Made by a program: the position numbers and the translations under genes
Source: Lactococcus formosensis
GTDB lineage: Bacteria; Bacillota; Bacilli; Lactobacillales; Streptococcaceae
Length of the DNA stretch: 64,000 nt
Direction: 5' to 3'
Assembly (NCBI RefSeq): GCF_018403745.1
Contig: NZ_BOVP01000006.1
Location: 1-64,000, forward strand
Notes under the pieces: model-generated
What the model was told of the DNA's origin: nothing
Databases searched by the model: none
What the model saw: only the letters and a program-made list of their open reading frames with translations
In this document: positions 7,700 through 16,579 of the stretch, piece by piece
How positions within the stretch are numbered: position 1 is the first letter of the stretch
How the letters are laid out: each line of letters begins with the position of its first letter

Positions 7700-8721
7700 A
7701 TGAAAAAAATATTTAAGATTATAAGTTTATTGTTAGGCTTTCTTGTGGTATTAATTTTAGGAGTGGTACTGGTGTTTAATATCTCCCCACGTCCCGGAGC
7801 ATTTGTGATCAACCGTCTTTTTGCTAAAAGTGGCGGAAAGATAACAGATCAAAATACCTATGAGGCTAACAAGAAAAAGGTCCTTTTGAAAAGTGACATC
7901 AGCTATAATTCAGACAAAAAAAGAAATACCTTTGACATTTACATGCCACAAAATACCAAAGGCCCTATTCCAGTAATTATCTGGGTTCATGGTGGTGCTT
8001 ATGTCGGAGGAAATAAAACTGATGTTAAAGAATTTGCCACCAGGATTGCGCATGATGCTCAAGTTGCTGTTATCTGTCCTAATTATGCACTTGCACCTGA
8101 TGCACAATATCCCAGCCAAGTTCAGCAAATAAACGAATTGATAAAGGATTTATTCCATCATCAAGATAAATATCCTTCTCTTGATTTCACTCAAATTATT
8201 CTTGGAGGTGATAGCGCTGGTGCCCAAATTGCAGCCCAATATGCAGCTATCCAAACCAATAAACCTTATGCGAACGCATTAAACTTCGCCCCCTCCTCAC
8301 TAAGCAAAATTTAAAAGGTGTCATCTCTTATTGCGGCCCTGTAAACTTACAGGAAAAGGCACATGATAACTCAAATAATTTATTGCTTAAAGCATTCACC
8401 AAAACTGTGGCTTGGTCACTCTTAGGTACAACAGATTGGAAAACCGATACACATCTAAAACAAGCAAGCGTGGTTCCAGCCGTAACAGAAAACTATCCGC
8501 CCACTTATATTACGGATGGAAATACTCTTAGTTTCGCTCCAGAAGGTGAAGCATTGGCAAAGCGTTTAAGGGAGTTAAACGTTCCTGTATCCGAGCTTTT
8601 CTTTAGTGATTCCAATAAAAAAATTGGACATGAGTACCAATTTGATTACCGTACGAAAGAAGCACAACTCTGCTACGAGCAAACCCTCCAATTCATTCAA
8701 GAAAATACCGTACAACATTAA
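7700..8721 (+). pseudogene. Alpha/beta hydrolase (esterase), frameshifted
   Basis: An esterase/lipase of the HSL-like alpha/beta hydrolase group, split over two frames. The first part (7700-8314) has an N-terminal membrane anchor, the oxyanion motif HGGAY and the nucleophile motif GGDSAG. The second frame, open from about 8292 to 8721, continues with KGVISYCGP and ends with the catalytic-His region IGHEYQF. The switch needs a -1 change near a run of five Cs at 8289-8293, so loss of one base there explains it. It may be a true pseudogene, a sequencing error in a homopolymer, or rarely slippage. All catalytic parts are otherwise present, which suggests a recent event. Confidence 0.85.
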
Positions 8722-8756
8722 AAAAGCTGCACAAGGGGTGCAACTTTTTTTATTTG
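8722..8756. terminator. Bidirectional terminator
   Basis: AAAAG.TGCAC paired with GTGCA.CTTTT, with an A run on one side and a T run on the other. It lies between the converging esterase and DUF475 genes and serves both. Confidence 0.8.
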
Positions 8757-8757
8757 A

Positions 8758-9780
8758 TTAATGTGTTCGATTGTAAATAATACTTGAGATAAAGGATAAC
8801 ACGATAATAATCCCGCCAAGTAAACCTGTCACTGCCTCACCAATTTCCCAATGGATACTTGCCAAGATCAGAATGGCTAAGGTAAGAATCGCCCAATGCG
8901 CACCGTGTTCTAAATAAACAAGTTCATTCAGTGTTCCTTTTTCTACCAAGTAAAGGGTCAGTGAGCGGACAAACATTGCCCCGATAACACCGAGTCCAAG
9001 TAGAATAATAATAGGGTCTGAGGTAATAGCGAAGGCACCAATAACACCATCAAAACTAAAGGAAGCATCAATAACTTCGAGGTAAAGGAAGAGCGAGAAA
9101 GCTGCTCTTCCCACAGCGTAAGTCGTCTGACCTGCTGTTTCGGTAGGCATATGCTCGGTCATCATATCGCCAAAGCCATTCACCAACATATAAGTTACAA
9201 TCCCCAAAACACCTGAGAAAAGAACAGTGTGTGCATCAGCTGCAATAAATTCAGCAGTCAATAAAAGAATAAGCATTGAAATTATCGCATTTGCTGCGGG
9301 GAAATGGCCAATCTGTTGCAAGACTTTCTCGGGTAATTTTAGCCATGTATGTGCCCTTTGATCAAAGAAAAAACCAAGTGCAAGCATCAAAAGAAACATA
9401 CCACCAAATGCAGCGATTGAAGGATGCGCATGGTGCAAAATATAACCGTAGGTCCCTGGAACACTGGGATCACCTTTTTCTAAAGCTAAGCGCATGGCGC
9501 TTATCGGATCCAGTTTTGCGGAGACACCAACAATCAAAAGCGGAAAGACCAAACGCATCCCCACAACAGCAATCAAAATCCCCACCGTCAAAAATATTTT
9601 ACGCCAAGCATGGCTCATACGCTCCAAAATACGTGCATTAACAATGGCATTATCCATGGAAAGTGAAATTTCCAATACCGCTAGGATAGCTGTAATCATT
9701 AAGCCATCCCATCCAGCGTAGAGGTAAGCAATAATCAATGCAATAATACTAACAATAAACGAGCTTCTAAAAATTTTCAT
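8758..9780 (-). CDS. DUF475 / TerC-like membrane protein
   Basis: A 340-residue polytopic membrane protein of the DUF475 group in the TerC superfamily. It has about nine hydrophobic segments. The acidic motif SMDNAIVNA near residue 43 is typical of TerC proteins, as is a second one near 245 (FSFDGVIGAF). TerC relatives are linked to metal-ion efflux during protein secretion and to tellurium resistance, but the substrate of this branch is not established. It has SD AAGGAA and no operon partners; yigZ lies 12 nt upstream on the same strand. Confidence 0.85.
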   Translation of the reverse strand: MKIFRSSFIVSIIALIIAYLYAGWDGLMITAILAVLEISLSMDNAIVNARILERMSHAWRKIFLTVGILIAVVGMRLVFPLLIVGVSAKLDPISAMRLALEKGDPSVPGTYGYILHHAHPSIAAFGGMFLLMLALGFFFDQRAHTWLKLPEKVLQQIGHFPAANAIISMLILLLTAEFIAADAHTVLFSGVLGIVTYMLVNGFGDMMTEHMPTETAGQTTYAVGRAAFSLFLYLEVIDASFSFDGVIGAFAITSDPIIILLGLGVIGAMFVRSLTLYLVEKGTLNELVYLEHGAHWAILTLAILILASIHWEIGEAVTGLLGGIIIVLSFISSIIYNRTH

Positions 9781-9792
9781 AAATTCCTTTTT

Positions 9793-10416
9793 CTAAATAT
9801 CAACTTCCACCAGGTGCTTGTCCCCTTTTGCCACGGAAATTTTTCCACTGAACTGTTCAATCAAATCGGCCAAAAGTTGGTCGGACTTATCCAAGTCAAC
9901 AAAGAGCTTGACCGTAACATCGGAGAGAAATTCACTTTCTGAGATAATTAAGCCTTGGGCGCTCAAAAAGCGTTGCAGCCCGTCATAGTTCCCGTAATCA
10001 AGAGTCAAGATTAATTGCTCCTGTGTGACAAATTTGACCAAACCAACCTGATCTAGAGCATGACCGACACTCCCCGCGTATGCACGGATTAAACCACCAG
10101 CACCGAGTTTAATACCCCCAAAATATCGAGTAACAACTGCACAAACGTTGGTAATTTCTCTTTTCTTAAGAATTTCCAGCATAGGTACACCAGCTGTGCC
10201 AGAAGGTTCTCCATCATCACTTGAACGCTGAATTTCCTGACGGTCGCCTAAAGTGAAGGCTGAACAATTATGATTTGCCTTATGATGCTCTTTTTTGATT
10301 TCTGAAATAAAGGATCGTGCTTCTTCCTCAGTATAAACGCGCTTCAAATGGCAAATGAAGCGCGATTTTTTGATTTCTTCTTCTGCAGTGAAATCCTCTT
10401 TTATGGTAATTATCAT
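9793..10416 (-). CDS. yigZ: YigZ/IMPACT family protein
   Basis: A 207-residue protein with the UPF0029 (IMPACT) N-terminal domain: KSRFICHLKRV, AFTLGD, SSDDGEPSGTAG and VTRYFGGIKLGAGGL. A C-terminal domain of the DUF1949 ferredoxin-like type follows. It is usually described as a putative translation regulator; its biochemical role is uncertain. It is divergent from comFA, the usual arrangement in lactococci and streptococci. Confidence 0.93.
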   Translation of the reverse strand: MIITIKEDFTAEEEIKKSRFICHLKRVYTEEEARSFISEIKKEHHKANHNCSAFTLGDRQEIQRSSDDGEPSGTAGVPMLEILKKREITNVCAVVTRYFGGIKLGAGGLIRAYAGSVGHALDQVGLVKFVTQEQLILTLDYGNYDGLQRFLSAQGLIISESEFLSDVTVKLFVDLDKSDQLLADLIEQFSGKISVAKGDKHLVEVDI

Positions 10417-10470
10417 AAATAAATTTTATCAAAAATAGTGAAAACATGCGACTTTTTTCGTCTTAAAGAT

Positions 10471-11727
10471 ATGAATGAATTATACGGTAGACTTCTTCTG
10501 CAAAAAGAATTGACGAAAATACCAGACGAAGTCATACTTTTTGATGGTATGAAAGAAGTTTCAAAAACGATTATCATGTGTAACCGCTGTGGTAAAAAGA
10601 GTAAGAAAAAAGAGGTTTATCTCCCCGTTGGTGCTTATTATTGCCCGCATTGTATTCAGATGGGGCGTGTTCGCTCTGATGAAAAACTTTATCACCTTCC
10701 ACAGAAAAATTTTACTGCAGTTTCTTGTCTAAAATGGCAAGGAAAGCTCACAGGTCCTCAGCAATATCTCTCCGATAATTTACTTAATCTGCATCGGCAG
10801 CAAAAAACAGTGCTGGTACAGGCTGTAACAGGGGCAGGAAAGACGGAAATGATTTATCAAGTCATTGATGCCACCTTAAAGAAAGGAAAAGCTGTGGGTT
10901 TGACGAGTCCACGCATTGATGTTTGTCTAGAACTTTACTATCGCTTAAAGAGGGATTTTTCCTGTCCCATCTCGCTTTTGCATGGAAAGGGTGAGAAATA
11001 CAGCCGTTCTCCTCTTGTAATTGCAACCACACATCAGCTTTTACGTTTTCGTCATGCCTTTGATTTACTCATTCTCGACGAAGTTGACGCTTTTCCATTT
11101 CCAGATAATGAAATGCTTTATTTTGCGCTGGCTCAAGCTCGAAAACCTTCTTCAAGCTTGATTTATCTTACTGCAACAACCACCAACAATTTGGAAAAAC
11201 AAGTCAAGTTGGGGCAAATCGAAAAGTTACAACTTCCCCGACGCTTTCATGGTTTTCCACTAGTACTTCCGCAATTTTTTTGGCAGAGCAAGTTTTACAA
11301 GATGATCAAAAAACAACGCGAATCTGGTTTACCATTACTTATCTTTGCCCCTGAAATAAGGCTGGGAGAAAAACTGTGCCAAGACTTACAAAGCAGTTTT
11401 CCTCATGAAGAAATTGCCTTTGTTGCATCAACGAGTCTTGAACGCTTAGAGTCTGTGGAACGTTTTCGACACGGAAAAGTTTCTATCCTTGTCTCAACGA
11501 CTATTTTAGAACGTGGCGTAACCTTCCCTAAGGTTGACGTTTTTGTATTTCAAAGTCACCACCATAATTTCACAAGATCAAGCCTCATCCAAATTGCCGG
11601 ACGAGTAGGTCGAAGTACCGAAAGACCTGACGGCAAAGTGATTTTCTTTCATTTAGGAAAAACAACAGCAATGTTGGAAGCTTATAAAGATATCAGAAAT
11701 ATGAATAAAGCAGGAGGTTTCCAATGA
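10471..11727 (+). CDS. comFA: Competence DNA helicase ComFA
   Basis: A DEAD-box-like ATPase that helps drive single-stranded DNA across the membrane during natural transformation. From the ATG at 10471 it has 418 residues. Features are a four-cysteine zinc site (C37, C40, C58, C61), Walker A TGAGKT near 120, DEVD at 203-206, TATTTN, and a C-terminal helicase motif QIAGRVGRS. A longer form starting at GTG 10438 is possible but has no SD. The ATG form begins MNELYGRLLL, which fits family N-termini and leaves space for a promoter next to yigZ. comFC overlaps its end by 4 nt. Confidence 0.93.
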   Translation: MNELYGRLLLQKELTKIPDEVILFDGMKEVSKTIIMCNRCGKKSKKKEVYLPVGAYYCPHCIQMGRVRSDEKLYHLPQKNFTAVSCLKWQGKLTGPQQYLSDNLLNLHRQQKTVLVQAVTGAGKTEMIYQVIDATLKKGKAVGLTSPRIDVCLELYYRLKRDFSCPISLLHGKGEKYSRSPLVIATTHQLLRFRHAFDLLILDEVDAFPFPDNEMLYFALAQARKPSSSLIYLTATTTNNLEKQVKLGQIEKLQLPRRFHGFPLVLPQFFWQSKFYKMIKKQRESGLPLLIFAPEIRLGEKLCQDLQSSFPHEEIAFVASTSLERLESVERFRHGKVSILVSTTILERGVTFPKVDVFVFQSHHHNFTRSSLIQIAGRVGRSTERPDGKVIFFHLGKTTAMLEAYKDIRNMNKAGGFQ

Positions 11728-12368
11728 TTTGTTTGCTTTGCCATGCTGAGTACACTCTTGAACCCACCTTTCATCAGCTTTTGCTCTTAAAATTACCCTC
11801 TCCCGGAATTTGCACAAGTTGTCACAATCAGTTTCAACAGATTACTACTCCTTATTGCAGCCGCTGCTATAAGCCAGACATAAAAGATGTCTGCTCTGAC
11901 TGCAAGATTTGGGAAAAGGAAGGCATTATTGTAAATCATCAAGCTGTCTTTACCTATAATACAGCTATGGAAGACTTCTTTAGTCGTTATAAATTTATGG
12001 GAGATTATCGCCTACATCATGTTTTTAACAAATATTTTAAAACAGAAAGAGGCTATACAATTGTTCCAATTCCTGTGAGTAAGCAACGTTTTCAGGAGAG
12101 GGGCTTCAATCAAGTTATTGCACTTCTACACTCCCTTCCCTTCTCTTCTCTTTTAGAAAAAGAAGAAGGCCCTACACAAAATACACGTACCAGAAATGAA
12201 CGTCTTAAAAACAAAAATACCTTTACTTTAAAAGCAAGGGTAAAAGTACCAGATAAAATTTTACTGGTGGATGACGTTTATACTACCGGTCGAACGCTCC
12301 AACATGCTATAGCTGTCTTAAAACAAGGAGGGGCTCAGGAAATCAAAACCTTCTCTTTGTGTCGTTGA
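11724..12368 (+). CDS. comFC: Competence protein ComFC (phosphoribosyltransferase-like)
   Basis: A 214-residue partner of ComFA, needed for efficient DNA uptake. The N-terminal half has paired cysteine motifs (CLLC, CTSC, CSRC, CSDC) for zinc. The C-terminal half is a PRTase fold with the PRPP-binding motif LLVDDVYTTGRT near residue 178. The ATG overlaps the comFA stop (ATGA), so the two are translationally coupled. Confidence 0.93.
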   Translation: MICLLCHAEYTLEPTFHQLLLLKLPSPGICTSCHNQFQQITTPYCSRCYKPDIKDVCSDCKIWEKEGIIVNHQAVFTYNTAMEDFFSRYKFMGDYRLHHVFNKYFKTERGYTIVPIPVSKQRFQERGFNQVIALLHSLPFSSLLEKEEGPTQNTRTRNERLKNKNTFTLKARVKVPDKILLVDDVYTTGRTLQHAIAVLKQGGAQEIKTFSLCR

Positions 12369-12370
12369 CT

Positions 12371-12832
12371 TTAAAAAAATAGGTGCCAAATTTTAGGTAA
12401 GAAGATAAACGCAGCAACAATCACGGCAAAACCAGAAATGACTAAAACAGCTCCCGCGGCCATATCTTTAGCTCTTTTAGCGCGCAAATGAAACTGGTAA
12501 TCAGCAGCCAAATCAACCACATTCTCAATAGCTGAATTGAAGAGCTCTGCCATAAAAACCAAAAAGATGGCAAGAAAAAGGAAGAGCCACTCAAATTCTC
12601 GAATTTGCAAAGCAACACCCAAGATTAAAGCCAGAACACCAGAAAGTGTATGCTTGCGCATATTTCTTTCTTCTTTAAATGCTGTCCAGATACCCGTGAT
12701 TGCGAACTCCATACTGGAAATAACATTCGTATTTTTCCAACGCTTACGCTGAGTATTCTCAGGGACGTCACCGTCTGCAAAGTCTTCCTTATTAAAAATT
12801 TTTACATCTTTTTCGTTATCTTTTAAGTCCAT
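12371..12832 (-). CDS. dgkA: Undecaprenol/diacylglycerol kinase DgkA
   Basis: A 153-residue trimeric-type membrane kinase of the Prok_DAGK family. It has three membrane helices and the signature [14 protein letters not shown], whose glutamates bind Mg-ATP. In Gram-positives this family mainly phosphorylates undecaprenol, salvaging the lipid carrier for wall synthesis. An N-terminal cytoplasmic extension of about 40 charged residues precedes the family core. The start lies inside the 3' end of ybeY (17-nt overlap). Last gene of phoH-nudix-ybeY-dgkA. Confidence 0.92.
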   Translation of the reverse strand: MDLKDNEKDVKIFNKEDFADGDVPENTQRKRWKNTNVISSMEFAITGIWTAFKEERNMRKHTLSGVLALILGVALQIREFEWLFLFLAIFLVFMAELFNSAIENVVDLAADYQFHLRAKRAKDMAAGAVLVISGFAVIVAAFIFLPKIWHLFF

Positions 12833-13304
12833 AAGCAGTCAAAATCTCCTCCTGAAGTCCGAACATTTCTGCTTCTTCTTCTGGAGAATAATGATCGTAG
12901 CCATTAATATGTAAGAAGCCATGTACAGCTAACCAGCCATATTCACGTTCAAGGGAATGTCCATAATCTGCTGCTTGCTCGGCAGCTTTATCGATTGAGA
13001 TAAAGAGCTCACCAATAAAAGGATCAAGCTCATCCATCAACTCTTCTGGAATATCCATATCTTCATCAAAGAAAAACTCATCTTCATCCGGTTTATATTC
13101 AAGCGAGATAACATCCGTAGGTGCATCTTTCTCCCTATATTCCAGATTAATTTCTTGTGAACGTGCATTATCAACGAAAGTAACAGACATTTCTTTTGAG
13201 TCGGCAAGCTTTATATAATCTGCAGCAAAGCTTAATAACTTTTCAGTTTGCTCAATAATTTCTTTTGAAACTTTTTCCGTTTCATCAACTAATTCTATAT
13301 ACAT
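12816..13304 (-). CDS. ybeY: Endoribonuclease YbeY
   Basis: A 162-residue metal-dependent RNase involved in 16S rRNA 3'-end maturation and ribosome quality control. The zinc-binding signature [11 protein letters not shown] is complete near residue 130. A long acidic insert (residues about 75-95, rich in Glu/Asp/Phe) precedes it. The phoH-ybeY-dgkA order is typical of Firmicutes, here with a nudix gene inserted. Confidence 0.96.
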   Translation of the reverse strand: MYIELVDETEKVSKEIIEQTEKLLSFAADYIKLADSKEMSVTFVDNARSQEINLEYREKDAPTDVISLEYKPDEDEFFFDEDMDIPEELMDELDPFIGELFISIDKAAEQAADYGHSLEREYGWLAVHGFLHINGYDHYSPEEEAEMFGLQEEILTAYGLKR

Positions 13305-13313
13305 TCTTTTCCC

Positions 13314-13787
13314 TTATATATTTTCGATGTTCTCTCTCATTTTTCTCGCAAAATCTAAGAGCGGTGTTCTTGTCGAAGGCATAATATTTTCTGGCAATTG
13401 GTCAAATGCAAACCATTGTGCATCCAGAACTTCGCTTTCTTCAAAAACCATTTGTCCTGAAAAATCCTTGCTGGCATAAACAGTATCCACGATATGTACT
13501 TCATCACCATTTGGATAGCAGAAATGCTGTTCCTCTCCAGAACACACGGTAAATAACTCCATGTTTTCTACAGTCAAACCTATTTCTTCAAAAAGCTCTC
13601 TGCCTGCAGCTTCTTCCGCTGTTTCTCCAGGTTCAATTGAACCGCCGTGATAAGACCAACACCCTGTATCCTTACGTTTCTGCAGCAAGATTCCATCTTC
13701 ATTATAGATAATTATGCTGGCACATGCAACGACAAGTGGGCGCGGGCCCACTATTTTACGTAAGTCGAGAACATAACCTTCAGACAT
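13314..13787 (-). CDS. NUDIX hydrolase
   Basis: From the ATG at 13787 (SD AAGGAG in the phoH 3' end) the protein has 157 residues and starts MSEGYVLDLR. The Nudix box is complete: GGSIEPGETAEEAAGRELFEEIGL. Nudix enzymes cleave nucleoside diphosphates linked to another group; the substrate cannot be told. A longer start at 13814 would overlap phoH and lacks an SD. It sits between phoH and ybeY and is probably co-transcribed with them. Confidence 0.9.
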   Translation of the reverse strand: MSEGYVLDLRKIVGPRPLVVACASIIIYNEDGILLQKRKDTGCWSYHGGSIEPGETAEEAAGRELFEEIGLTVENMELFTVCSGEEQHFCYPNGDEVHIVDTVYASKDFSGQMVFEESEVLDAQWFAFDQLPENIMPSTRTPLLDFARKMRENIENI

Positions 13788-13788
13788 C

Positions 13789-14748
13789 TTACTCTCCTTT
13801 TTTCTCGTAAGCATTAATAATTTGAGCTACAACAGGATGACGGACAACGTCCTTAGCTGTAAAGTAGACAAAATCAATACTATTTAAACCAGAAAGTTTT
13901 TCTTTTGCGTCAATCAAACCAGATTTGGCCTTAGCAGGCAAATCAATCTGTGAAATATCACCATTAACAATCATCTTTGAGTTGAAGCCTAAACGTGTCA
14001 AGAACATTTTCATTTGCATCGTTGTTGTGTTTTGTGCTTCATCCAAGATAACAAAGGCATCATCTAAGGTACGCCCGCGCATATATGCTAAAGGTGCTAT
14101 TTCAATAATCCCACGCTCCATCATACGTTCTGTTGCATTTTTTCCTAAAATCTGGAACAAGGCATCATAAACAGGGCGCAGATAGGGATCTACTTTTTCT
14201 TGTAAATCTCCCGGTAAGAACCCCAGATTTTCACCAGCCTCAACGGCTGGACGTGTCAAAATAATTCGTTTTACCTGACCATTACGCAATGCTTGAACTG
14301 CCATAACGACAGCCAAAAAAGTTTTCCCAGTCCCAGCAGGACCAATGCCAAAGACGACATCGTGCTGTTTCACACTGTCTACATAAAGCTTTTGCCCCAC
14401 ATTTTTTAACCGAATTGGCGTACCAACAGCATCTTTAGTGAGTTCAATTTCATAAAGTGTGATGAAATTTTCGATGTTATCTTCAAGCACCATTTTAACT
14501 GCGATCATCGCATCAGAACTATGAACAGGTAAACCACGAGAAATCAAAACTAAAAGAGCCTGTAAAACTTTACGTGCCTGCTCAGGCGCTACTTCATTAT
14601 CAGCAAAAATCTGTACGCGCTCCCCGCGATAATTTATATCAACAGCAAGTTGAGATTCAATCAACTGTGCATTTTTATCCTGTGAACCAAAAAGTAAAAC
14701 TGCATCTTCTGGATTTTCCAACTTAAATTCTACGGAATGTCTAGCCAA
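13789..14748 (-). CDS. phoH: PhoH family ATPase
   Basis: A 319-residue PhoH-like protein with an N-terminal KH-like region and a P-loop ATPase/helicase-like domain: GPAGTGKTFLAV near residue 140, Walker B VILDEAQNTT near 235. PhoH proteins are linked to RNA metabolism and often neighbour ybeY, as here. The start is a TTG at 14748 with SD GGAAGG; no ATG lies in a better place. Confidence 0.93.
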   Translation of the reverse strand: MARHSVEFKLENPEDAVLLFGSQDKNAQLIESQLAVDINYRGERVQIFADNEVAPEQARKVLQALLVLISRGLPVHSSDAMIAVKMVLEDNIENFITLYEIELTKDAVGTPIRLKNVGQKLYVDSVKQHDVVFGIGPAGTGKTFLAVVMAVQALRNGQVKRIILTRPAVEAGENLGFLPGDLQEKVDPYLRPVYDALFQILGKNATERMMERGIIEIAPLAYMRGRTLDDAFVILDEAQNTTTMQMKMFLTRLGFNSKMIVNGDISQIDLPAKAKSGLIDAKEKLSGLNSIDFVYFTAKDVVRHPVVAQIINAYEKKGE

Positions 14749-14840
14749 ACAAATACCTTCCTGTTCTTTTATTTATAATCTTTGTCTCATTATACCATAT
14801 TTCAAGGTTTATACGCTTCCACACCTTTCTTGAATATAAA

Positions 14841-14866
14841 AAAGTATTGGGAAATCCCAATAACTT
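14841..14866 (-). terminator. Terminator of ald
   Basis: The minus-strand stem ATTGGG / CCCAAT, with outer pairs and a T run (TTTTTT), directly follows the ald stop. Confidence 0.85.
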
Positions 14867-15973
14867 TTACTTAATTTTTGTATAAGGAAGTCCGATTGAG
14901 TCAGACAGTGCAGATGAAACTATTTTTCCTTTATAAACACTCATACCAGAGCGAAGCGACTCACTAAGATTAAGTGCTTCTTCTAAACCATTGTCGGCAA
15001 TTCGTTTCAAGTATTCTATATTCCCTTTAGACATGACCAAAGTTGAAGTACGGGGTGTTGCCCCTGGCATATTTGGCACTGCATAATGAATGACATTGTG
15101 TCTTGTAAATACCGGTTCCGCATGATTTGTTGCGTGATCAATCGTTTCAACCGTCCCCCCTTGATCAATAGCGATATCAACAATCACAGCACCTGGTTTC
15201 ATTGATTTCACCATATACTCTTTCACAAGTTTTGGGGGCTTAGCACCAGGAATTAGAATTGTTGAAATAAAAACGTCTGCTTTTTTTATGTGCTCTTCAA
15301 GTGCTTCTGTTGTTGACTTCACAACCTGTAACTTTTTACCAGCGTAACGTGTTTCCAGCTCTTTAATACGTCTATCATTCAACTCTAAAATAAGGACAGA
15401 ACAACCAATACTCAAAGCAATATCTGCTGCATTTTCTGCTGCAGTACCACCACCAAATATGACAATATGCCCTGCCTCGATACCACTTTCGGGAATACCA
15501 GGGAGTAGAATCCCTTGTCCACAATGTTGTTTTTCCAGATAATATTGTCCAATATTAACAGCGCGTCGTCCCGCAATTGCACTCAAAGGTTTGAGTAATG
15601 GAAAAATTCCATCCACAGCGATATTTTCAGCCGAAAAAGCAGTTACATGCATTTCCATCATTTTTTCAACACAAGCTTTATTTGCAGGTAAATGTAAAAA
15701 TCCCCAGATTATTTGTCCCTCTTTAAGGTATTGATATTCTTCCTCTAAGGGCTCTTTTACACGAACCATCATTTCTGCTTCCCATGCTTCTTCACGTTCC
15801 ACTATCTTGGCTCCCGCTGCGATATACTGCTCATTTGGAAAACCAGCACCAAAACCTGCATTATTTTCAACATATAGCGTATGCCCGGCCTCTACCAAAG
15901 TTTTTACATTTTCCGGCGTCATTCCGACACGTGCTTCCCCTTGTTTCAAGTCTTTTACTACACCAATTTTCAT
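14867..15973 (-). CDS. ald: Alanine dehydrogenase
   Basis: A 368-residue NAD-dependent enzyme that interconverts L-alanine with pyruvate plus ammonia. It begins MKIGVVKDLKQGEARVGMTP; the nucleotide-binding segment VIFGGGTAAENAA lies near 170-185, and the conserved PNMPGATPRTST is near 300. The Ala residues in VIFGGGTAAENAA stand where many family members have GxGxxG, but the fold appears intact. ATG 15973 is preferred over an upstream TTG because SD AAGGAG lies 7 nt before it. It appears monocistronic. Confidence 0.93.
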   Translation of the reverse strand: MKIGVVKDLKQGEARVGMTPENVKTLVEAGHTLYVENNAGFGAGFPNEQYIAAGAKIVEREEAWEAEMMVRVKEPLEEEYQYLKEGQIIWGFLHLPANKACVEKMMEMHVTAFSAENIAVDGIFPLLKPLSAIAGRRAVNIGQYYLEKQHCGQGILLPGIPESGIEAGHIVIFGGGTAAENAADIALSIGCSVLILELNDRRIKELETRYAGKKLQVVKSTTEALEEHIKKADVFISTILIPGAKPPKLVKEYMVKSMKPGAVIVDIAIDQGGTVETIDHATNHAEPVFTRHNVIHYAVPNMPGATPRTSTLVMSKGNIEYLKRIADNGLEEALNLSESLRSGMSVYKGKIVSSALSDSIGLPYTKIK

Positions 15974-15989
15974 TATTTTCTCCTTCAAT

Positions 15990-16040
15990 GCAACTCAAAA
16001 TTATAGAGTAAATATACCATAAATAAAGCGCTTAAATTAT
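15990..16040 (-). promoter_or_regulatory. ald promoter with possible cre site
   Basis: On the minus strand TATAAT is preceded at 16 bp by TTTATT. Just upstream, TTTAAGCGCTTTAT resembles a catabolite-responsive element at about 11 of 14 positions. CcpA control would suit alanine catabolism but is only a suggestion. Confidence 0.4.
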
Positions 16041-16173
16041 AGAAAGGGAAAATAACACTATCTTTTTAGAATAATAAGATATTTATGTTTTCTATTCTAC
16101 AAGATATATTTTTAGTGAAAAGCAAGATGTATTTACGTCTTATACAGTGTAAGGCAAAAAAAGAGGTTAGGCA

Positions 16174-16228
16174 TTGAAAGGAGGCACTCAATATAACATC
16201 AATATTTATAGAAAAAGAAATAAATTAC
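16174..16228 (+). promoter_or_regulatory. Strong SD without a matching start codon
   Basis: AAAGGAGG at about 16178-16185 is one of the strongest SD sequences in the window. No ATG, GTG or TTG follows at a usable distance; the nearest ATG is about 44 nt on, at 16229, which itself has only a weak purine stretch. It could mark a lost start, a non-standard start, or ribosome standby. Confidence 0.4.
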
Positions 16229-16514
16229 ATGTCAAACAAAAAACTTAAAAAACTGCTTATTACTTGCTTTCACAGCTCTTGCACTCACGTCAGGTTCTGC
16301 TTTAGTACAAGCGAATGACATTCAAAGGCCTGCACCTCGAGTCTGGGTAGGAACTGTTGTTCGACAAAGAGTATACACGCCACAAGATAGACTTGTTCAG
16401 ACCTTTTATCGTGAATTAAGAGTTGTAAATGGCTATAGGGTCAGAAGAACTCCACTCTATCCTGATAGAAGTGGAACACGTTACTATCAAGACTACATTT
16501 ACAATGCTTACTAA
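16229..16514 (+). pseudogene. Small secreted basic peptide, frameshifted in a poly-A run
   Basis: From ATG 16229 the frame reads MSNKKLKK and stops at a TGA after 29 codons. One base out of frame, the sequence continues as a Sec signal peptide (LLLAFTALALTSGSALVQA) and about 66 mature residues, ending DYIYNAY at TAA 16512-16514. Removing one A from the second A6 run joins the parts without a gap. The mature part is rich in Arg and Tyr (RPAPRVW, GYRVRRTPLYP, GTRYYQDYIY). I do not recognise a family; some small secreted lactic-acid-bacterial peptides look similar. It lies 65 nt before an ABC transporter pair and may be functionally tied to it. The shift may be mutation, sequencing error or homopolymer switching. 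Confidence 0.65.
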
Positions 16515-16579
16515 GAAATAAAAATGGCGGAAGGAGAAAATATTTTATTTTCCCTTCATTCTTTTTAAGGGGAAAAAAT

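Noticed and set aside
8280-8315. Programmed -1 frameshifting in the esterase
   Set aside because: The C5 run is a weak slippery site, there is no clear stimulatory hairpin, and this enzyme family is not known to use it. A deletion or sequencing error is simpler.
10440-10471. ComX (com-box) site before comFA
   Set aside because: TTTTTTCGTCTTA is only a poor match to TACGAATA, and the spacing to the start is very short.
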